Source of the DNA: Micropterus salmoides
Taxonomy: Eukaryota; Chordata; Actinopteri; Centrarchiformes; Centrarchidae
Assembly (NCBI RefSeq): GCF_014851395.1
Contig: NW_024041484.1
Location: 2,621,015 to 2,685,014, forward strand
Direction of reading: 5' to 3'
Length of the DNA stretch: 64,000 bases
Notes under the pieces: generated by a model
The model's input: the letters and a program-made list of their open reading frames with translations, nothing else
The model's database searches: none
Told to the model about the DNA's origin: nothing
Part shown: positions 48,701 to 60,500 of the stretch, piece after piece
Numbering within the stretch: the first letter of the stretch is position 1
Layout: the number at the start of each line of letters is the position of its first letter
Position numbers and translations under genes: made by a program

Positions 48701-49292
48701 TTTCATTAATTGTCCAGCCATACCTTTTGGGAGACAATGTCTGCAATGTGAAGATCCAGAAAGCTTCACGTCTCTTCAGTAACAGGTCACCACCTCTAGG
48801 TGGCACCTTAACCTTCACTATCGTAAAATCATAAGGAAGAGATGTCATGCTTTGAATCACTATAGTGCATAGCCACTGGACAATCATGAATCACCTCTGT
48901 GTTTTGGCATCATTGTTACAAGTTTATCACCACAAGCTTGGCTTTCCATTGGTTTGGCCTGTTCCTGTCGTATATTTGACGGTAGGTTTGTGGCTCAGCA
49001 CTAAAGGAAAAAGCACTCACGGGGGAGTTCAGTTCTACAAGATTTATTGATCCAAAGTTAGCAAAATTGTTCTGTGGTTGACTTTCAACAAATGAAGAAA
49101 AAACTAAACTATTTCACTCCTCTTATTCAAATACACGATATTACCAAAGTTTTAAGACACCCCTCCGAATCATTGAATTCAGGTGTTCCAATCACTTCCA
49201 TGGCCACAGGTGTATAACATCATTTGCGAAAGAATGGGTCGCTAAGTGAATTCAAGCGTGGTACATGATAGGTGGCCACCTGTGCAATAAGT

Positions 49293-50373
49293 TAGGGTCG
49301 GGCGATCGTCTCTATTTTCATATCGTCTGATCATGGCTACTTGGGATCACCAATTGGTGATCAGATCACCAGGGGGCGGTGTTACATTGCAGCAAGCCAG
49401 TGAAATGCCAGCATGGAAGAAACAGGCTTATTAGCTAAACATCTGTAAATGCACAGTACAGTGTTTCCCACAGAATTCCCATGTAACTGGCGCAGCGTGC
49501 ACGCGGCGGGGAGGAGGGGGCAGCAATCGATAGCAGCTATGTACAGCGTGCTAACCTCGACAACCCTGCTGTATTCTAACGTCAGCATATCCGTCTCTGA
49601 CATTGAGAGCGTTGTGTTAAGAAAATAGATAGACTAACTTCTTAGAGAACTTCAAATCATTAGGTTTTCTATAAACACACGGCTCCGTTTCAATGTGTGT
49701 GTGAGAGAGAGAGAGAGAGCAAGCGGAGGTGCTGAGTGAATCTATGCGCTGTGCGCATCTCCGTAATGAATTATGATTTTAATCATATTAAATAGCATTT
49801 GTGGCTAGTGTTTAGCACTGTCGCCTCACAGCAAGAAGGTCGTGGGTTCAAACCCCGGTTGCCCCGGCTGCCCCGGCCTTTCTGTGTGGAGTTTGCATGT
49901 TCTCCCCGTGTCTGCGTGGGTTCTCTCCGGGTGCTCCGGCTTCCTCCCACCATCCAAAGACATGCAGGCTAGGTGAATTGGTGACCCTAAATTGTCCTTA
50001 GGTGTGAGTATAACTGGTTGTGTGACTGGTTGTCTATGTGTGGCCCTGCAATGGACTGGCGACCTGTCCAGGGTGTACCCCGCCTTTCACCCGATGTCAG
50101 CTGGGATTGGCTCCAGCCCCCCGCGACCCTGTACGCAGGATAAGCGGTTGACGATGGATGGATGGATGGATAAATAGCATTTGGTATGTGGCGGTCGGTG
50201 TTGATATTGTGGTGTCTCGTGTCGCCACAAATAATAAATGGGGGTGCAGATTCTAGAGACTGTTTTTATGTCATCTTAGTTCTGATAGTGAGTTAGTTAT
50301 CGCATGAAAATCAATTGCTGATCATCCCTTCGATCATCAATTAGCGATCCAATCGCCAATCGGAACAAGCCTA
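49293..50373. mobile_element. hAT-like non-autonomous element inside the Tc1 copy
   Basis: Flanked by a perfect 8-bp duplication CAATAAGT (49,285-49,292 and 50,374-50,381), the length made by hAT transposases. The ends TAGGGTCGGGCGATCG and (reverse complement) TAGGCTTGTTCCGATTGG are only partly alike. Taking out the 1,081 bases and one duplication rejoins the Tc1 sequence. No transposase ORF is seen; a GA repeat lies at about 49,708-49,720. Confidence 0.75.
49802..50170 (+). mobile_element. tRNA-like SINE/retroposon with 13-bp target duplication
   Basis: Flanked by TAAATAGCATTTG at 49,789-49,801 and 50,171-50,183. The head has TTTAGCACTGTCGCCTCACA and a perfect B box GGTTCAAACCC (49,845-49,855); the body reads GTGGAGTTTGCATGTTCTCC, GACATGCAGGCTAGGTGAAT and CAATGGACTGGCGACCTGTC, and the tail is a (GGAT)n run. 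The 13-bp duplication and tail show LINE-driven insertion, here into the hAT-like element. Confidence 0.9.
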
Positions 50374-51203
50374 CAATAAGTCCATTCGTGAAATTTCCTC
50401 ACTACTAAATATTCCATAGTATTATAACAAAGTGGAAGCAATTGGGAACAACAGAAACTCAGCCATGAAGTGGTAGGCCACATAAAATTACAGAGCAGGG
50501 TCAGCGCATGCTGAGACGCACATTGCGGCAACTTTCTGCAGAGTCAGTAGCTACAGACCTCGCTAGAGTGCGTAGTAGTTGAACTGTTTCCTACATACCA
50601 AAACATTTAGGACAATTCCATGCTCCCTACTTTGTGGAACAGTTTGGAGATGACATGGATGAGCGAGTTTGGAGTGGAGAACTTGACTGGCCTGCACAGA
50701 GTCCTGACCCCAACCCCGATAGAACACCTTTGGGATGAATTAGAGCGCAGACTGCGAGCCAGGCCTTCTCGTCCAACATCTGAGCCTGACCTCACAAGTG
50801 CTTCTAGAAGAATGGTCAAAAATGCCCATGAACACACTCCTAAACCTTGTGGATAGCCTTCCCAGAAGAGATGAAGCTGTTATAGCTGCAAAGTGTGGGC
50901 CAACTCCATATTAAACCCTACAAATTAAGAATGGGATGTCATTAACCTTCATGTGCATGTAAAGGCAGGCGACCCAAGACTTTTGGCAATATAGCATAGA
51001 AACCACATCCCAAGCCATAATAACAATATCAGTCAACTATTATGGCTTCATCAGGTGGCATTTTACGCACTGTATCGAGTGATTTACTCTGTATGTATCA
51101 GCATCACTTCACTAGTTTTGGTACTTGTATCGTAAATTTTTAAACATTACCCAACCCTAATGCTTTACCTACTCAAGTCTTCTCTCTGTTCTGTTCATCA
51201 GTC

Positions 51204-51421
51204 ATGGCCACCGGTCTGTCCAGCTATGCCGTGCGCATGGCCAGACTGAGCGCACAAATCTTTGGGGAGGTTGTGCGTCCGACAGACTCCAGATCTATGA
51301 AGGTGGTCCAGCTGTTCCAGGAGCCTCCCATGGCCAAGAGGAAGGAGGTGTATGACTGGTACCCACAGCACAAGATTTACTACGCCATGACCCAGAAGCT
51401 GAGGTTCCTGGGACTGTTCAG
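51204..51421 (+). CDS. mrps33: mrps33 coding exon 1
   Basis: Begins with the ATG two bases after the acceptor and ends at the donor AG|GTACTC. It covers residues 1-72 plus two bases of the Arg codon. Confidence 0.93.
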
Positions 51422-51702
51422 GTACTCTAGAAACTGCTCACCCACTCTGTTATGTTGACACAGGTTGTGACCTCAGTCCTTGCTGCAAGTGGTTGACATT
51501 TAAATGTGAAACATCTAAGAGACGGGTATTTGTGCGGACCTAACCCTCAGTGAGTATGGTGACAGTTTTAATCAAATGTTTTCTCTTCCTTCTCAGAGAC
51601 GAGCATGAAGACTTCAAGGAGGAGATGCTTCGCCTGAGGAAACTGAGAGGAAAAGGGAAACCAAAGAAAGGAGAGGGGAAGAGAGCGGGCAAGAAGAAAT
51701 GA
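51204..51702 (+). CDS. mrps33: 28S (small-subunit) mitochondrial ribosomal protein S33
   Basis: The gene product is a small protein of the mitochondrial ribosome small subunit. Two coding exons, 51,204-51,421 and 51,597-51,702, join to 324 bases giving 107 residues; human MRPS33 has 106. Conserved segments are YAVRMARLSAQIFGEVVRPT near the N terminus, MKVVQLF, KEVYDWYPQHKIYY, LRFLGLFRDEHEDF across the splice junction and the basic tail KPKKGEGKRAGKKK. The ATG lies two bases after an acceptor (51,199-51,201 CAG), so an upstream non-coding exon is implied. The intron of 175 bases uses AG|GTACTC and CTCAG|AGAC and interrupts an Arg codon in phase 2. The frame is open throughout and the gene looks functional. 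It is divergent from tmem178b and in line with braf, as in human 7q34. Confidence 0.96.
51597..51702 (+). CDS. mrps33: mrps33 coding exon 2 with stop
   Basis: Begins after CTCAG with the last base of the split Arg codon, then DEHEDFKEEMLRLRKLRGKG and a Lys-rich tail, ending with TGA at 51,700-51,702. Confidence 0.93.
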
Positions 51703-52110
51703 GCTGCAACATTTCTGCAGCTCCACCTTTACACAAGACTTGTTTGGGGGGGGGTTGTAGGCAGACAGCATTGGACTGTACACCATCACTGTGGGGGGAT
51801 GCTAATCCTGAAAGAATTCCATTGGTCCGGTCAGGACTGTCCAGTTGCTTTGTTTGAAGCTTTTCTATTTTGGCATGAATAATACCTTAGGTCAGCATTC
51901 TCATCTGTGTTGGTTGAATTGAAGTGAATTACATTCTCTCTTTACAGTATTTGAACAGTATTTGATCTCTTGCACTGAAGTTGCAAAAACAGAATGGGGT
52001 CAAAAACAGTTAATATGAGCCCTTCAGTTGGGTATTATTAAAACAACCTGATGTGATATGATCATCTGAGAGCTCATAGCAATAAACACTGAAAAAGTTC
52101 CACTGAGAAA
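51703..52110 (+). terminator. mrps33: mrps33 3' UTR and poly(A) signal
   Basis: AATAAA occurs at 52,081-52,086, about 380 bases after the stop codon, and a second AATAAA follows at about 52,109. Either would give a short 3' UTR of ordinary length for this gene. No other strong signal is seen before them. Confidence 0.55.
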
Positions 52111-52249
52111 TAAAACACAGGCATTAAAAATGATTTTGTGAAACTGTTCTGATGTTTTTCATGAAAATCTTCTTCATGTCTCTCTTTTTTCAGTTTTTTT
52201 GTTTTTGTTTTTTACAGTTTTTTCCCTGGTTTTAAATGAATATTTCCAT

Positions 52250-52445
52250 CATTGAAAAACACATCAGAATGCAATAATTTTATTTAAATTCCTGTGGGTT
52301 TTTGTTGTGGAACTTGTCAGTGTTAATACTTGTTTCATTGCTAATACAACGTTTCCCAATACAAGTGTTTCAATGACAACATATCCCTTGTCAGTTAAGG
52401 TTTTGTTTTTAATGCCAAATTTTTATTTTAATGTCAATATTTAAA
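52250..52445 (+). repeat. Unclassified dispersed repeat, copy B
   Basis: Shares ordered blocks with 1,250-1,400, including CATTGAAAAACACATCAG at 52,250-52,267. It lies just downstream of the mrps33 3' end. Confidence 0.55.
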
Positions 52446-53310
52446 GTCACTATTCTGGCTCTATGGTCATGTCTTTTCAAGATTAATAGAATAATAACAA
52501 TGTTTGGTCTATTGCAGCTGTACTGCACCTCATGTCAACCTGGGAGGAAGTGTTCGCTGGTGTAATTGTTAATGGAATGGCTGGAAAATTATCATCTTTA
52601 TGTTTTCCAAATAAAATCAATGTGAGGTATATGTAGAGTGTTGCAAAGCTCTTTATAGACATAGATATACACACACGCACACAATTAAACTATGACTGGA
52701 AGAACCATGTATGTACAATTTCTCACATCTGAGCTGTGGAACCCTGTAGCTCCCAGGATATTCTGACATGCACTGGGTCACTGCTGTCTGGAACAGGACA
52801 GAAAACAGGACAGATAAAAATAAAGTGCAGAAAAATACTTGCCTTTTTTGTCTTGGAGTACATTTCCATGATCTATTGGAGGTTTCACTTTCACAGTTAC
52901 AGAGTGGCTTCAAGCTTGGATGACCAACTGCCTCTGGACCCTAGCGGCCCCCCAAAATCCCCACTGCATGTCAAGTAGATCTGGTAATTGAGAATTTTCA
53001 CCACTAAAGTACAATATGAAGTCTCCAGTAAGCGTGGTCTTGAGTATGATTAATTTTCCCTATATAAGACTGTCATATAATTATTGAGGTCCAGTGTGAC
53101 AGAGATACACTTTTTTTCTAATTAAGTCATTTAGTTTTCTAACAAAAGGTAGTAGATTAGGTTGAAATTAATTTGCTGGTGTATTTGGAGAATTTAAGTG
53201 TCTCCAATAAGCCATATAGTTAGGTCAATTCAAGTCAGTTGGGGAACACTCCAGCAAGTCTATGTAATCTACATGAAAACTAGTCGCATAAGGGCCATAG
53301 CTGTCCAAAG
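52446..53310. other. Intergenic, no gene seen
   Basis: AT-rich with a short CACACA tract near 52,670; only chance ORFs. Confidence 0.4.
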
Positions 53311-53312
53311 AG

Positions 53313-53488
53313 GGTTAAAATCAAGGACAACTGAACTTGTTTGAAGATACTAGAAGACGTTTCGTCTGAGACTAATTAACCTAGCTGAGTTTTCCTACCA
53401 GTCAGTCAGATCTGAAGAGGTCTCTTGGATGAGGGACGAAATGTCTTCTAGTATCTTCAACCAAGTCCAGTTGCCCTTGATTTTAACC
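53313..53488. repeat. 176-base palindromic repeat, copy 2
   Basis: Left arm 53,313-53,366 (GGTTAAAATCAAGGACAACT ...) is the near reverse complement of 53,435-53,488, leaving a loop of about 68 bases. The right half recurs at 44,646-44,735. Wording such as GAAGACGTTTCGTC and TCTTGGATGAGGGACGAAA is common in fish repeat families, possibly linked to Penelope-like elements, but that link is from memory and unproven. Confidence 0.7.
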
Positions 53489-54180
53489 TTATTTGGATTA
53501 TGATCTGGATGACTGAGAAGTCCAATGGACTGAGTATAATGATGGGTCTCTGCAATATATTAGACTTGTATTCTGCAGTGGAACATATAGAGGACCAGAA
53601 GTCAAGAGATGTTATTATCCTTATTAACATTATTCATAATTAGGTTCTGAAGTGTGAAAAGGCTCTGTTGGGGCCCTGTGTCAAAATCTAGTTCCAATAC
53701 CTTTATTGTTTATGTTGTGCTCACATGGTGAATATTAAGAAGATAAAGTTGTGTTTTATAAATAAAAAAACACCAACTAACTGATGCACAAACCTGGGGC
53801 CCAGGAGAACAGAGAAGGGATTTCTGGTCCAACTTAACCTAAGGTGCATGGAGGGGGAAAGGTTCGAAGAGGTGAAAAACTCCAGCAGGACTTGTGGTCT
53901 AGAACAACTTTTAACAGTACTGTATTACCCAGTTCGGTTATTCCAGGACAGAAGAAACTGGTTGGTTTCTGGATCTGTGGGCCGAATATTTAGTTGTGGT
54001 GTAGTCTGCATTCACTGTAGCCTACTCAAGGGGCACTGGAGTTTACAGGGAACATACACAGTTAGAGGGCAGTGAATGGGGAATGATGGGGGCAGGGGCC
54101 CCAACAAGGCACTGCCGTTTAAAATTTGAACCCTATTTTAATACCATAAGGCCAATATAAACCATAAAGTGATTCGTGGC
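53489..54180. other. Intergenic, upstream of braf
   Basis: No gene or clear repeat. Contains GGGGCCCTGTGTCAAAATCT near 53,670, with a similar phrase at about 38,290. Confidence 0.4.
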
Positions 54181-54421
54181 TAATGACTACGTTTCCATGA
54201 TCTACTGGAGAACTGAGAGCGCGAGAGACTAAACCTGTTATTGACCAGGTATATAATGATTATTAATAATAATATATTTTGTGCCAGGTTAACAGTAGTA
54301 GTTCTGTGCTACCTATGCAGTCTCGGCTTGGAAGCTCCGTCTGCGTCTCTGTCTCCCCCTCCTGTCCTCAGAACCAGCCTTCGTTTCCCTCTATTATTTT
54401 CCACTCAGTTTCTCGCAGTTT

Positions 54422-54432
54422 AAAATGGCGGC
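54422..54432 (+). promoter_or_regulatory. YY1-like motif overlapping the braf start codon
   Basis: The bases AAAATGGCGGC match the classic YY1 site AANATGGCGGC and include the initiation ATG. YY1 sites placed just downstream of the transcription start, often over the ATG, are known in many TATA-less vertebrate genes. The upstream 5' UTR (54,300-54,421) is pyrimidine-rich with no TATA box. Binding is inferred from motif only. Confidence 0.5.
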
Positions 54433-54580
54433 GTTGAGCAGCGCCGAGTCCCCACCGCCCGTCTTTAACGGAGACACCGCGGAGCGGGAGCCGGGCAGGG
54501 AGCGGGGCCTGGAGGAGCTGGGTGCCGAGCTGGACTCCTCCTGCATGTCGGGGATCCCCGGAGGTCCGCAGGATGAGGAG
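54425..54580 (+). CDS. braf: braf exon 1
   Basis: 52 codons from ATG to GAG, then the donor GTAAGC. The Glu- and Gly-rich variable head is preceded by a pyrimidine-rich 5' UTR. It reads DEE at its end, corresponding to the acidic residues that precede WNIKQ in the human protein. Confidence 0.9.
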
Positions 54581-57500
54581 GTAAGCGCTATGGCGGCGGG
54601 GAAGGGGGTCTAAGCTGGGCAGGGGACACGGGCTCCGAGCGGAGGTAATTGGATGTAAATCTTCAGGAAACACCGGCTGGAACATGGATCTTGGGGGATG
54701 CAGTGCAGGGGGGCAAGACGATGCACGAAATGTAAAACGACCCATTTGCGTGCTGAGCTTTCACAGCCCCCGGCTTCCACTCAACAAATGCGACAGACTG
54801 CTGTGAGCAGGAGAGGAATGTTTGATTCGGCGGAGCCTGTGTTTATTTCGGGCCTGCTTTATTCCACTCGCTCCTGGTTTGGTTTTCCAGGCTCACTGCA
54901 GCTGCAGCCTGGTGCGCCAGCAGAGCACACACATCCGCTGTTGACGCAACAAAGACACGCTTTCTAATGCGTTCTAGTGGAATATAATGTCCCCGGAGTT
55001 TCATTTTCGCCAGTCGACTGAGGTTCGTTACCTCAGAGAGGTGATGGTGGTGATGATGATGATGATGGAAGAGGGGGCTAACTCCAGTCGTGCTTGTTTT
55101 TTTGGGCTGTAATTTAGCTACACAGGCTACTTGTATTTATATTACTGGCTTTACAATCAACGCCCCCACGTCCATAGACACACACACACACACACACACA
55201 CACAGGCGGAGCCATCATTCAGGCTGTGTCCTTGCCATTTAATGCACAGTGACCATGTAGCCTAGGCTGGAAATGTGTCTTCAGTCTGCAGGTCAGAGGC
55301 CTCACTGCTGGACCATGACAGTAGGCTACACCACAGCAGCAGGATCCTGACAGTCAGAGTCAACATCAGATTTAAAAGTTTGTAATATATAATGTTACTA
55401 CGAATAACACACGCCCTGCCCCTACAATAAAACAGAGGCCAGTGTGTTCTCCATTTCATGCATAAAATGACAAATGTCTCATGCTGTCAGAATGTGGCCC
55501 CTGGTCCAATTTTAATGTCCAAAGATTCTCATCACTGCAACACTTCTTATTAATATGCCAGTTTGACAGAGGCATGGTTTTATATGGTGTTGTCAGGAGC
55601 AGAGGGATAATATAGAGATGCTGACATTTAATGTGTTTCCAAAAAGTGTTGTGGACTCACAAGAGACAAAAAAATGTTATACGTGTGCGCTGCAGAGGTT
55701 TACATATCCTTACTTTTAGTCCCTTGTATGGGCCAAGCTCCGAAATACTAGACCCTACATTTCGCATAATGCAACCCTTACCACTTATTCACTAGACCCT
55801 TCCTGCCTGGTAAATGCCCACATTTTTCAAACTCCACAATCCCCGTTTGTAACACTGACTTCTCTAATATATTAGGCCAGCCTGAGGTAACCCTGACGAC
55901 ATCACTATGTCATCGTCTGGATTATTTTGTCAGACCTGACAAAGCTCTTGCAGAGCCACAGAAGACATTATACTACTGTTTTCACAGGCTGACGAGTGCT
56001 GCTCATGAAGACTAAACATGAACTATATGTGAAAAATTGGTGGGTTTCCTATTTCATTTAATTTCTAGTTATTTAATTAAGTCCTATAACTCCAGCTTAT
56101 ATAAATACCACAGACCATAAAATAGTTTATATTGACACATGTTGCTTTACTCTTTGACATAAAACTTTAAAGGTCTCTACCTACAAAGTTGTCAGTTCTT
56201 CACCTTTGGCCATTTTACAAAATGTTGCTTTTAACCTAAGTTCCTACCAGACAGCTGTTGACTTCAGTTCATTTGAGTTTGATTTAAAAATCTCAAATGT
56301 TGCTTCAGAGCTATTTTTTGACGTTTTAGTCGCAGGAACTGAACTTCAGTAAGGTCTGAACTCAGCAATTATTTTTATTATTGAATAATTTGCAGATTAT
56401 TATCTTGATAAAGCAGTTAATTGTTTTATCCATAAAATGTCAGTAAATACTGAATAATAGTCACCAACAGTCAAAGATCTTTATGTTGGAGAAGCTGGAG
56501 CCAGAGAATGTTTGGTGTTTTTCTTAAAGAGGATTAATCAATCAAAAGAGTTGCTAGTTAATTTTCTCTGCATTGACTAATTGATTACTCAACTAATTGT
56601 TTTAGCTCAGAAGTCCAGGAATTATTGCAAGAACTAAAAGGTTCTTCCTTCCTAAGAGGTGCATTGCTTTCTCCATTTCCCACCATGTTTAAAGGCCCCG
56701 CAATATTAAGCAATCATCAGTAGACCTAGTTTGCTGTTGCAGGTTTTTAAAAATGGCGGTTATTAAATTCTATACCCTGTCGTTCAGTGCAGCAAACTCC
56801 ACCTTAAAAGTTTTTGTGCTACCAGAAAGTACAACCTCTTGAGCAGGGACTCTTTGGGAGGCAGGAAACCCATTTTGACGAGTCCCTGGCAGATTTCTGG
56901 AAAAGTTTCAGCGGTAGAAACTCACTCATAGTCACCACTGCTGAGAGCTGGGGCCTTTTTTAAAAGGTATTTTGCAGGTGTTCTGCTGCTGACCTCAATC
57001 ATTGCAGCATCCGTTAACGCCAGGGAGTTTTCAGAACCCTGCCTGTCTGTTCGCAACAGAACATAACTCTGACAGGAAAGATAAAAGGCGACTAAATGTG
57101 CACTATGATGAATTATCTATTGATTTATTATAAAATTCTGCCTGCTAGGTGATTCATTTAACAACACATGGTTATACTTAATAAAATGAACTTTTTAAAC
57201 TAATTCTAAGCTTTTTCTCAGTATCACTGGATCTAAATCCAAAATCCAGTTCTATTAATTTACGTAATTAATCATTCATTCATCCAGTGAATGAAATTCT
57301 TAATATTGATAGATATGGTGTAAAGAATTGGTGTCAAATTGAAGAAAGGATGGTTAAAAAATAACTAAAACCTCAAGGAATGTTTGTGTTTTCATTGACT
57401 GCACGATTCCAGCTAAGAGGAGAATCACACGTTTCTCACGTAGAATTGAGATTACAATTTCTCTCTCAATTCTTATGGAAAACTATTTGTAAAAATAAAA

Positions 57501-60500
57501 CAATATTTTGTCTGTAAACTCGTTGTTTCTATGAGACCCACCTGATCAATCATAGATAGTGAAAGGGCTCAGCTCAGATAGCTGAATTGGGTATTGCTGA
57601 GAAGGGGTCCGATCTTTGGAGCCGATCTGTTCAGTTCAATTACGCGTGTACTACGTGATGCGTCAGCAGTGTGCCAGTAGACCAGAACATTTTGCTAACA
57701 TAGCAGTTTGTTTTAAAAAGTTAGGAAGCAATGTTTAAATCAGCCTGTTGTTGTCTCACACATAAAATAATGATCCCCAGTCTCTTTCTCACAGTGAGGA
57801 ATATTCATTTTACACTGGTATCAGATCGGCACTCAGCATCTGCTGTTATCCATGGCCCAGGTATTGGTATCGGGACTGAAAAAGTCGGTGCATCCCTACT
57901 TGTTAGCGGTGTTTGTGTTGTCCAACAGCAGGGATTCTCTGTCTTTCTTGACCTTCATAGCTTTATGATACTGAATTATATTTTGTCTAGACTTTTCTAG
58001 ACTTCTTGTCATTTCCTCCTCCATCTCTCTCACACACATTAGATTTGTTTTGTTTTTGTTTCTGCTTACCCACAGTTCTTCACGTGGTTGTAATTCTTTA
58101 TTCATTTATTCATGTCCTTTGATGCCGCAGCTTGGGAGAAATCCGGAGCACTTGGTTTGCTAATGCAAATATGAGAAAGTCATTGTCATGTAAGACTGAG
58201 AATCCAGAAAGGAATGAGTCAAGATCACAGTTTTTATGCTTAATCATTCAGCCCTAGTTTGCCCTTATTTGGATGGATAATAGAATCCTATAGTTATTAA
58301 AGAAAGCCTACCTCACTACAAACTCTCATCCCTGCAACACATAAGCTGACTGACCACGTTTGTTTTGCATCGACTGCACACTGGTGGAGGCTTGCAAAGG
58401 ATGACCATCAATAATTGAATAAATCCACCGTCACTACAATTATTCTTACTTTATTTATCTAGCTACCTGGCTTGATTACCAGTACCACGTTATTTTTTTC
58501 CCCACCAGATTGGCTAGTGCTCATGGCCTCCATTTGTTAGGTTGGTTAGGGTCAGGGGGAAGGGTGGAGGCGGGTGGAGGCAGAGAAGGGGGCTGATCTA
58601 GACGCAAAGCTGGTGTCTGTCACGTGAGCAACAAAAATCATGTAGGGGGAAAAAAATAACGCACCAGTACTACAGAGTCTGCAAGTACGTGGTTACACAT
58701 TGCCGGAGTATATTAACTTGAAAGGATAGAACGAGGGAATTGTAGTTAAAAGAAGCGTTGCTTCACAGATAAGGAGGTGAGAGTGGTATCGATTCCTTCA
58801 AAATAATATCAATAATATCAATAATAAAGTTATTTTAATACAAAACGTGGCAGTGGTGTATAATATTTGTGCTAGTAAACAGCCCTGAAATATTTTGCTG
58901 GCCCCCTGTCACATGACTGAGTGGGCTCATATGTGACCCGAGAACTGAGCACACAACCTTTAAAAAAAAAAAGTTGAATGTTTTATGATGGTGGTATTTT
59001 AATTTATTTAATTCATATTTATAATTATTTTATTTTTATATTATTTGATCATAGCATTTCTGTAAATAACTATTTTACAAAGTTTTTCATTTATTAGCAC
59101 AAGCTTTTTTTTTTATTTAATTGTAAACATATTATATTTGTTTTTGTAATACATTTGATATTAATGGCCGGTATGTGTCATGTAATTAGCCTTTAACTGT
59201 AATGATTGTTTTTTTTTCTCTAAAAAATTACCATTATTTTGAAAAATCACATACCCATTTAAGAAATTGGCGTCGCTACTGTTTGCAGTTCAACACTGCT
59301 AAATAAGTATAGCTGTACACTTGCATTTGGTATTACATTACTTATGTTATACTTATCGACTACTTTGCTAACACAGCCAAACATCAGTGCAACATAAGAC
59401 ACAACAATAGTACTGACTAGTCGCTTGGTCACCTTTTTCCTTCTCTTAGCTTCCTCTGTCAGCGTCCTCTTCCGTCTCTTCGCTCTGTCATTAGCTAATG
59501 CTCCGTCCACAGAGGCTGCTGAGCTCAGTTAGTTTGACATCGGCGCTTCTCTCCACCAGCAGCAGCATAATGTTTGAAACTTGGGAGGGGAGCTAGCCAA
59601 CAAAGCTAGACAGCAACCGACGCAAGAGCACTTAGAGTAAAGTTACTGATGTCAGAGTGTGTTATCTAGTTTGCTAACATCAACAGGATATTTATAGCTA
59701 GCAACAAGACAAGTTATTACTGACCAGAAGACCAACTCGGCATCTGTCTGAATCCTTTCAGCTCTGCTAGTCTGATATTTACTCATGTCCTTTCTCTTCC
59801 TTCGACAACATCTTCCTCAGTCCGTTCGCAGCCTCTGCTACAATATCCATACTGAAAACACTGAGCTAGCTTCTTCCAGAGAGCTTACATTGTACATTAG
59901 TACTTTTTGCTTCTTCTTAGAGCTTGCTTGCTGTTGGCGCTGTAAACCATTAACGTTACTCCATGCCCTGCCCGCGGTTCCAGTGTTACATAGTTCAGTA
60001 GCTGGCACTGCAAACCCAAATTGGTAATGATGCCATTCACCCTTTTACAAGTCAGTGTACATCAAAAAGATGTTTAAGGTGTTATTTTAAGATAAAATGG
60101 CTACATAATGTTGCTTTAAAAGTTTATCACCCATCTCTAATGAGGAGAGATTGCCTTTTGTATGACATTTTATGCAGTTTTATTGCAGGTTGAAATATAT
60201 TTTGGGTGGTTAGGTCAGTTACCAGAAAGTAAATTTTGCACCCTGTACTCACCACTTTTCTGCTTTCACTCTCTCTTTTTTTGTATAAATAAAGTTGTAC
60301 TTTGTTGTTTCTCTTGCTATTTTGCTACTGTTAGTGAAACTCAACACATCCTGCACATGTTTCACATTAAAAGGCTCCCCGTAAACCTTTCCTTTCCTTT
60401 CCCTTTTTAATGTGAAACGTCAGCTGGAAGTGTTGTAGTATTTCGCGAAAGCAAAGGGAAGAACACCGTAATGCTTGCAAATCAACTGGCTGTGTTCGTT

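Larger units (their letters stand above)
49134..50994 (+). mobile_element. Degenerate Tc1/mariner element, interrupted
   Basis: The left terminus CGATATTACCAAAGTTTTAA and the right terminus CCAAGACTTTTGGCAATATA are degenerate inverted repeats, with TA before the left end. Transposase traces are on the plus strand: the N-terminal helix-turn-helix region near 50,385-50,580 and the C-terminal part at 50,620-50,856 (PIEHLWDELERRLRARPSRP). The middle of the catalytic domain, including the second Asp, has been deleted. A hAT-like element (49,293-50,373) interrupts the 5' part. This is a different Tc1 family from the DD36E copy at 17 kb. Confidence 0.8.
46049..51201 (+). other. Inferred first intron of mrps33
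   Basis: If the candidate non-coding exon ending at 46,048 is right, this 5.2 kb stretch is an intron. It contains a hAT-like element, a SINE and the three-level nest of insertions at 49.1-51.0 kb, with no coding exon visible. About 47,160-47,820 and 47,860-48,440 show no recognisable feature. Confidence 0.35.

Noticed and set aside
49845..49855. A true tRNA gene at the B box
   Set aside because: No cloverleaf or acceptor stem; the sequence continues into a SINE body with a 13-bp target duplication.
54368..54745. 125-codon minus-strand ORF opposite braf exon 1
   Set aside because: Antisense shadow in a GC-rich exon; braf on the plus strand explains the sequence.
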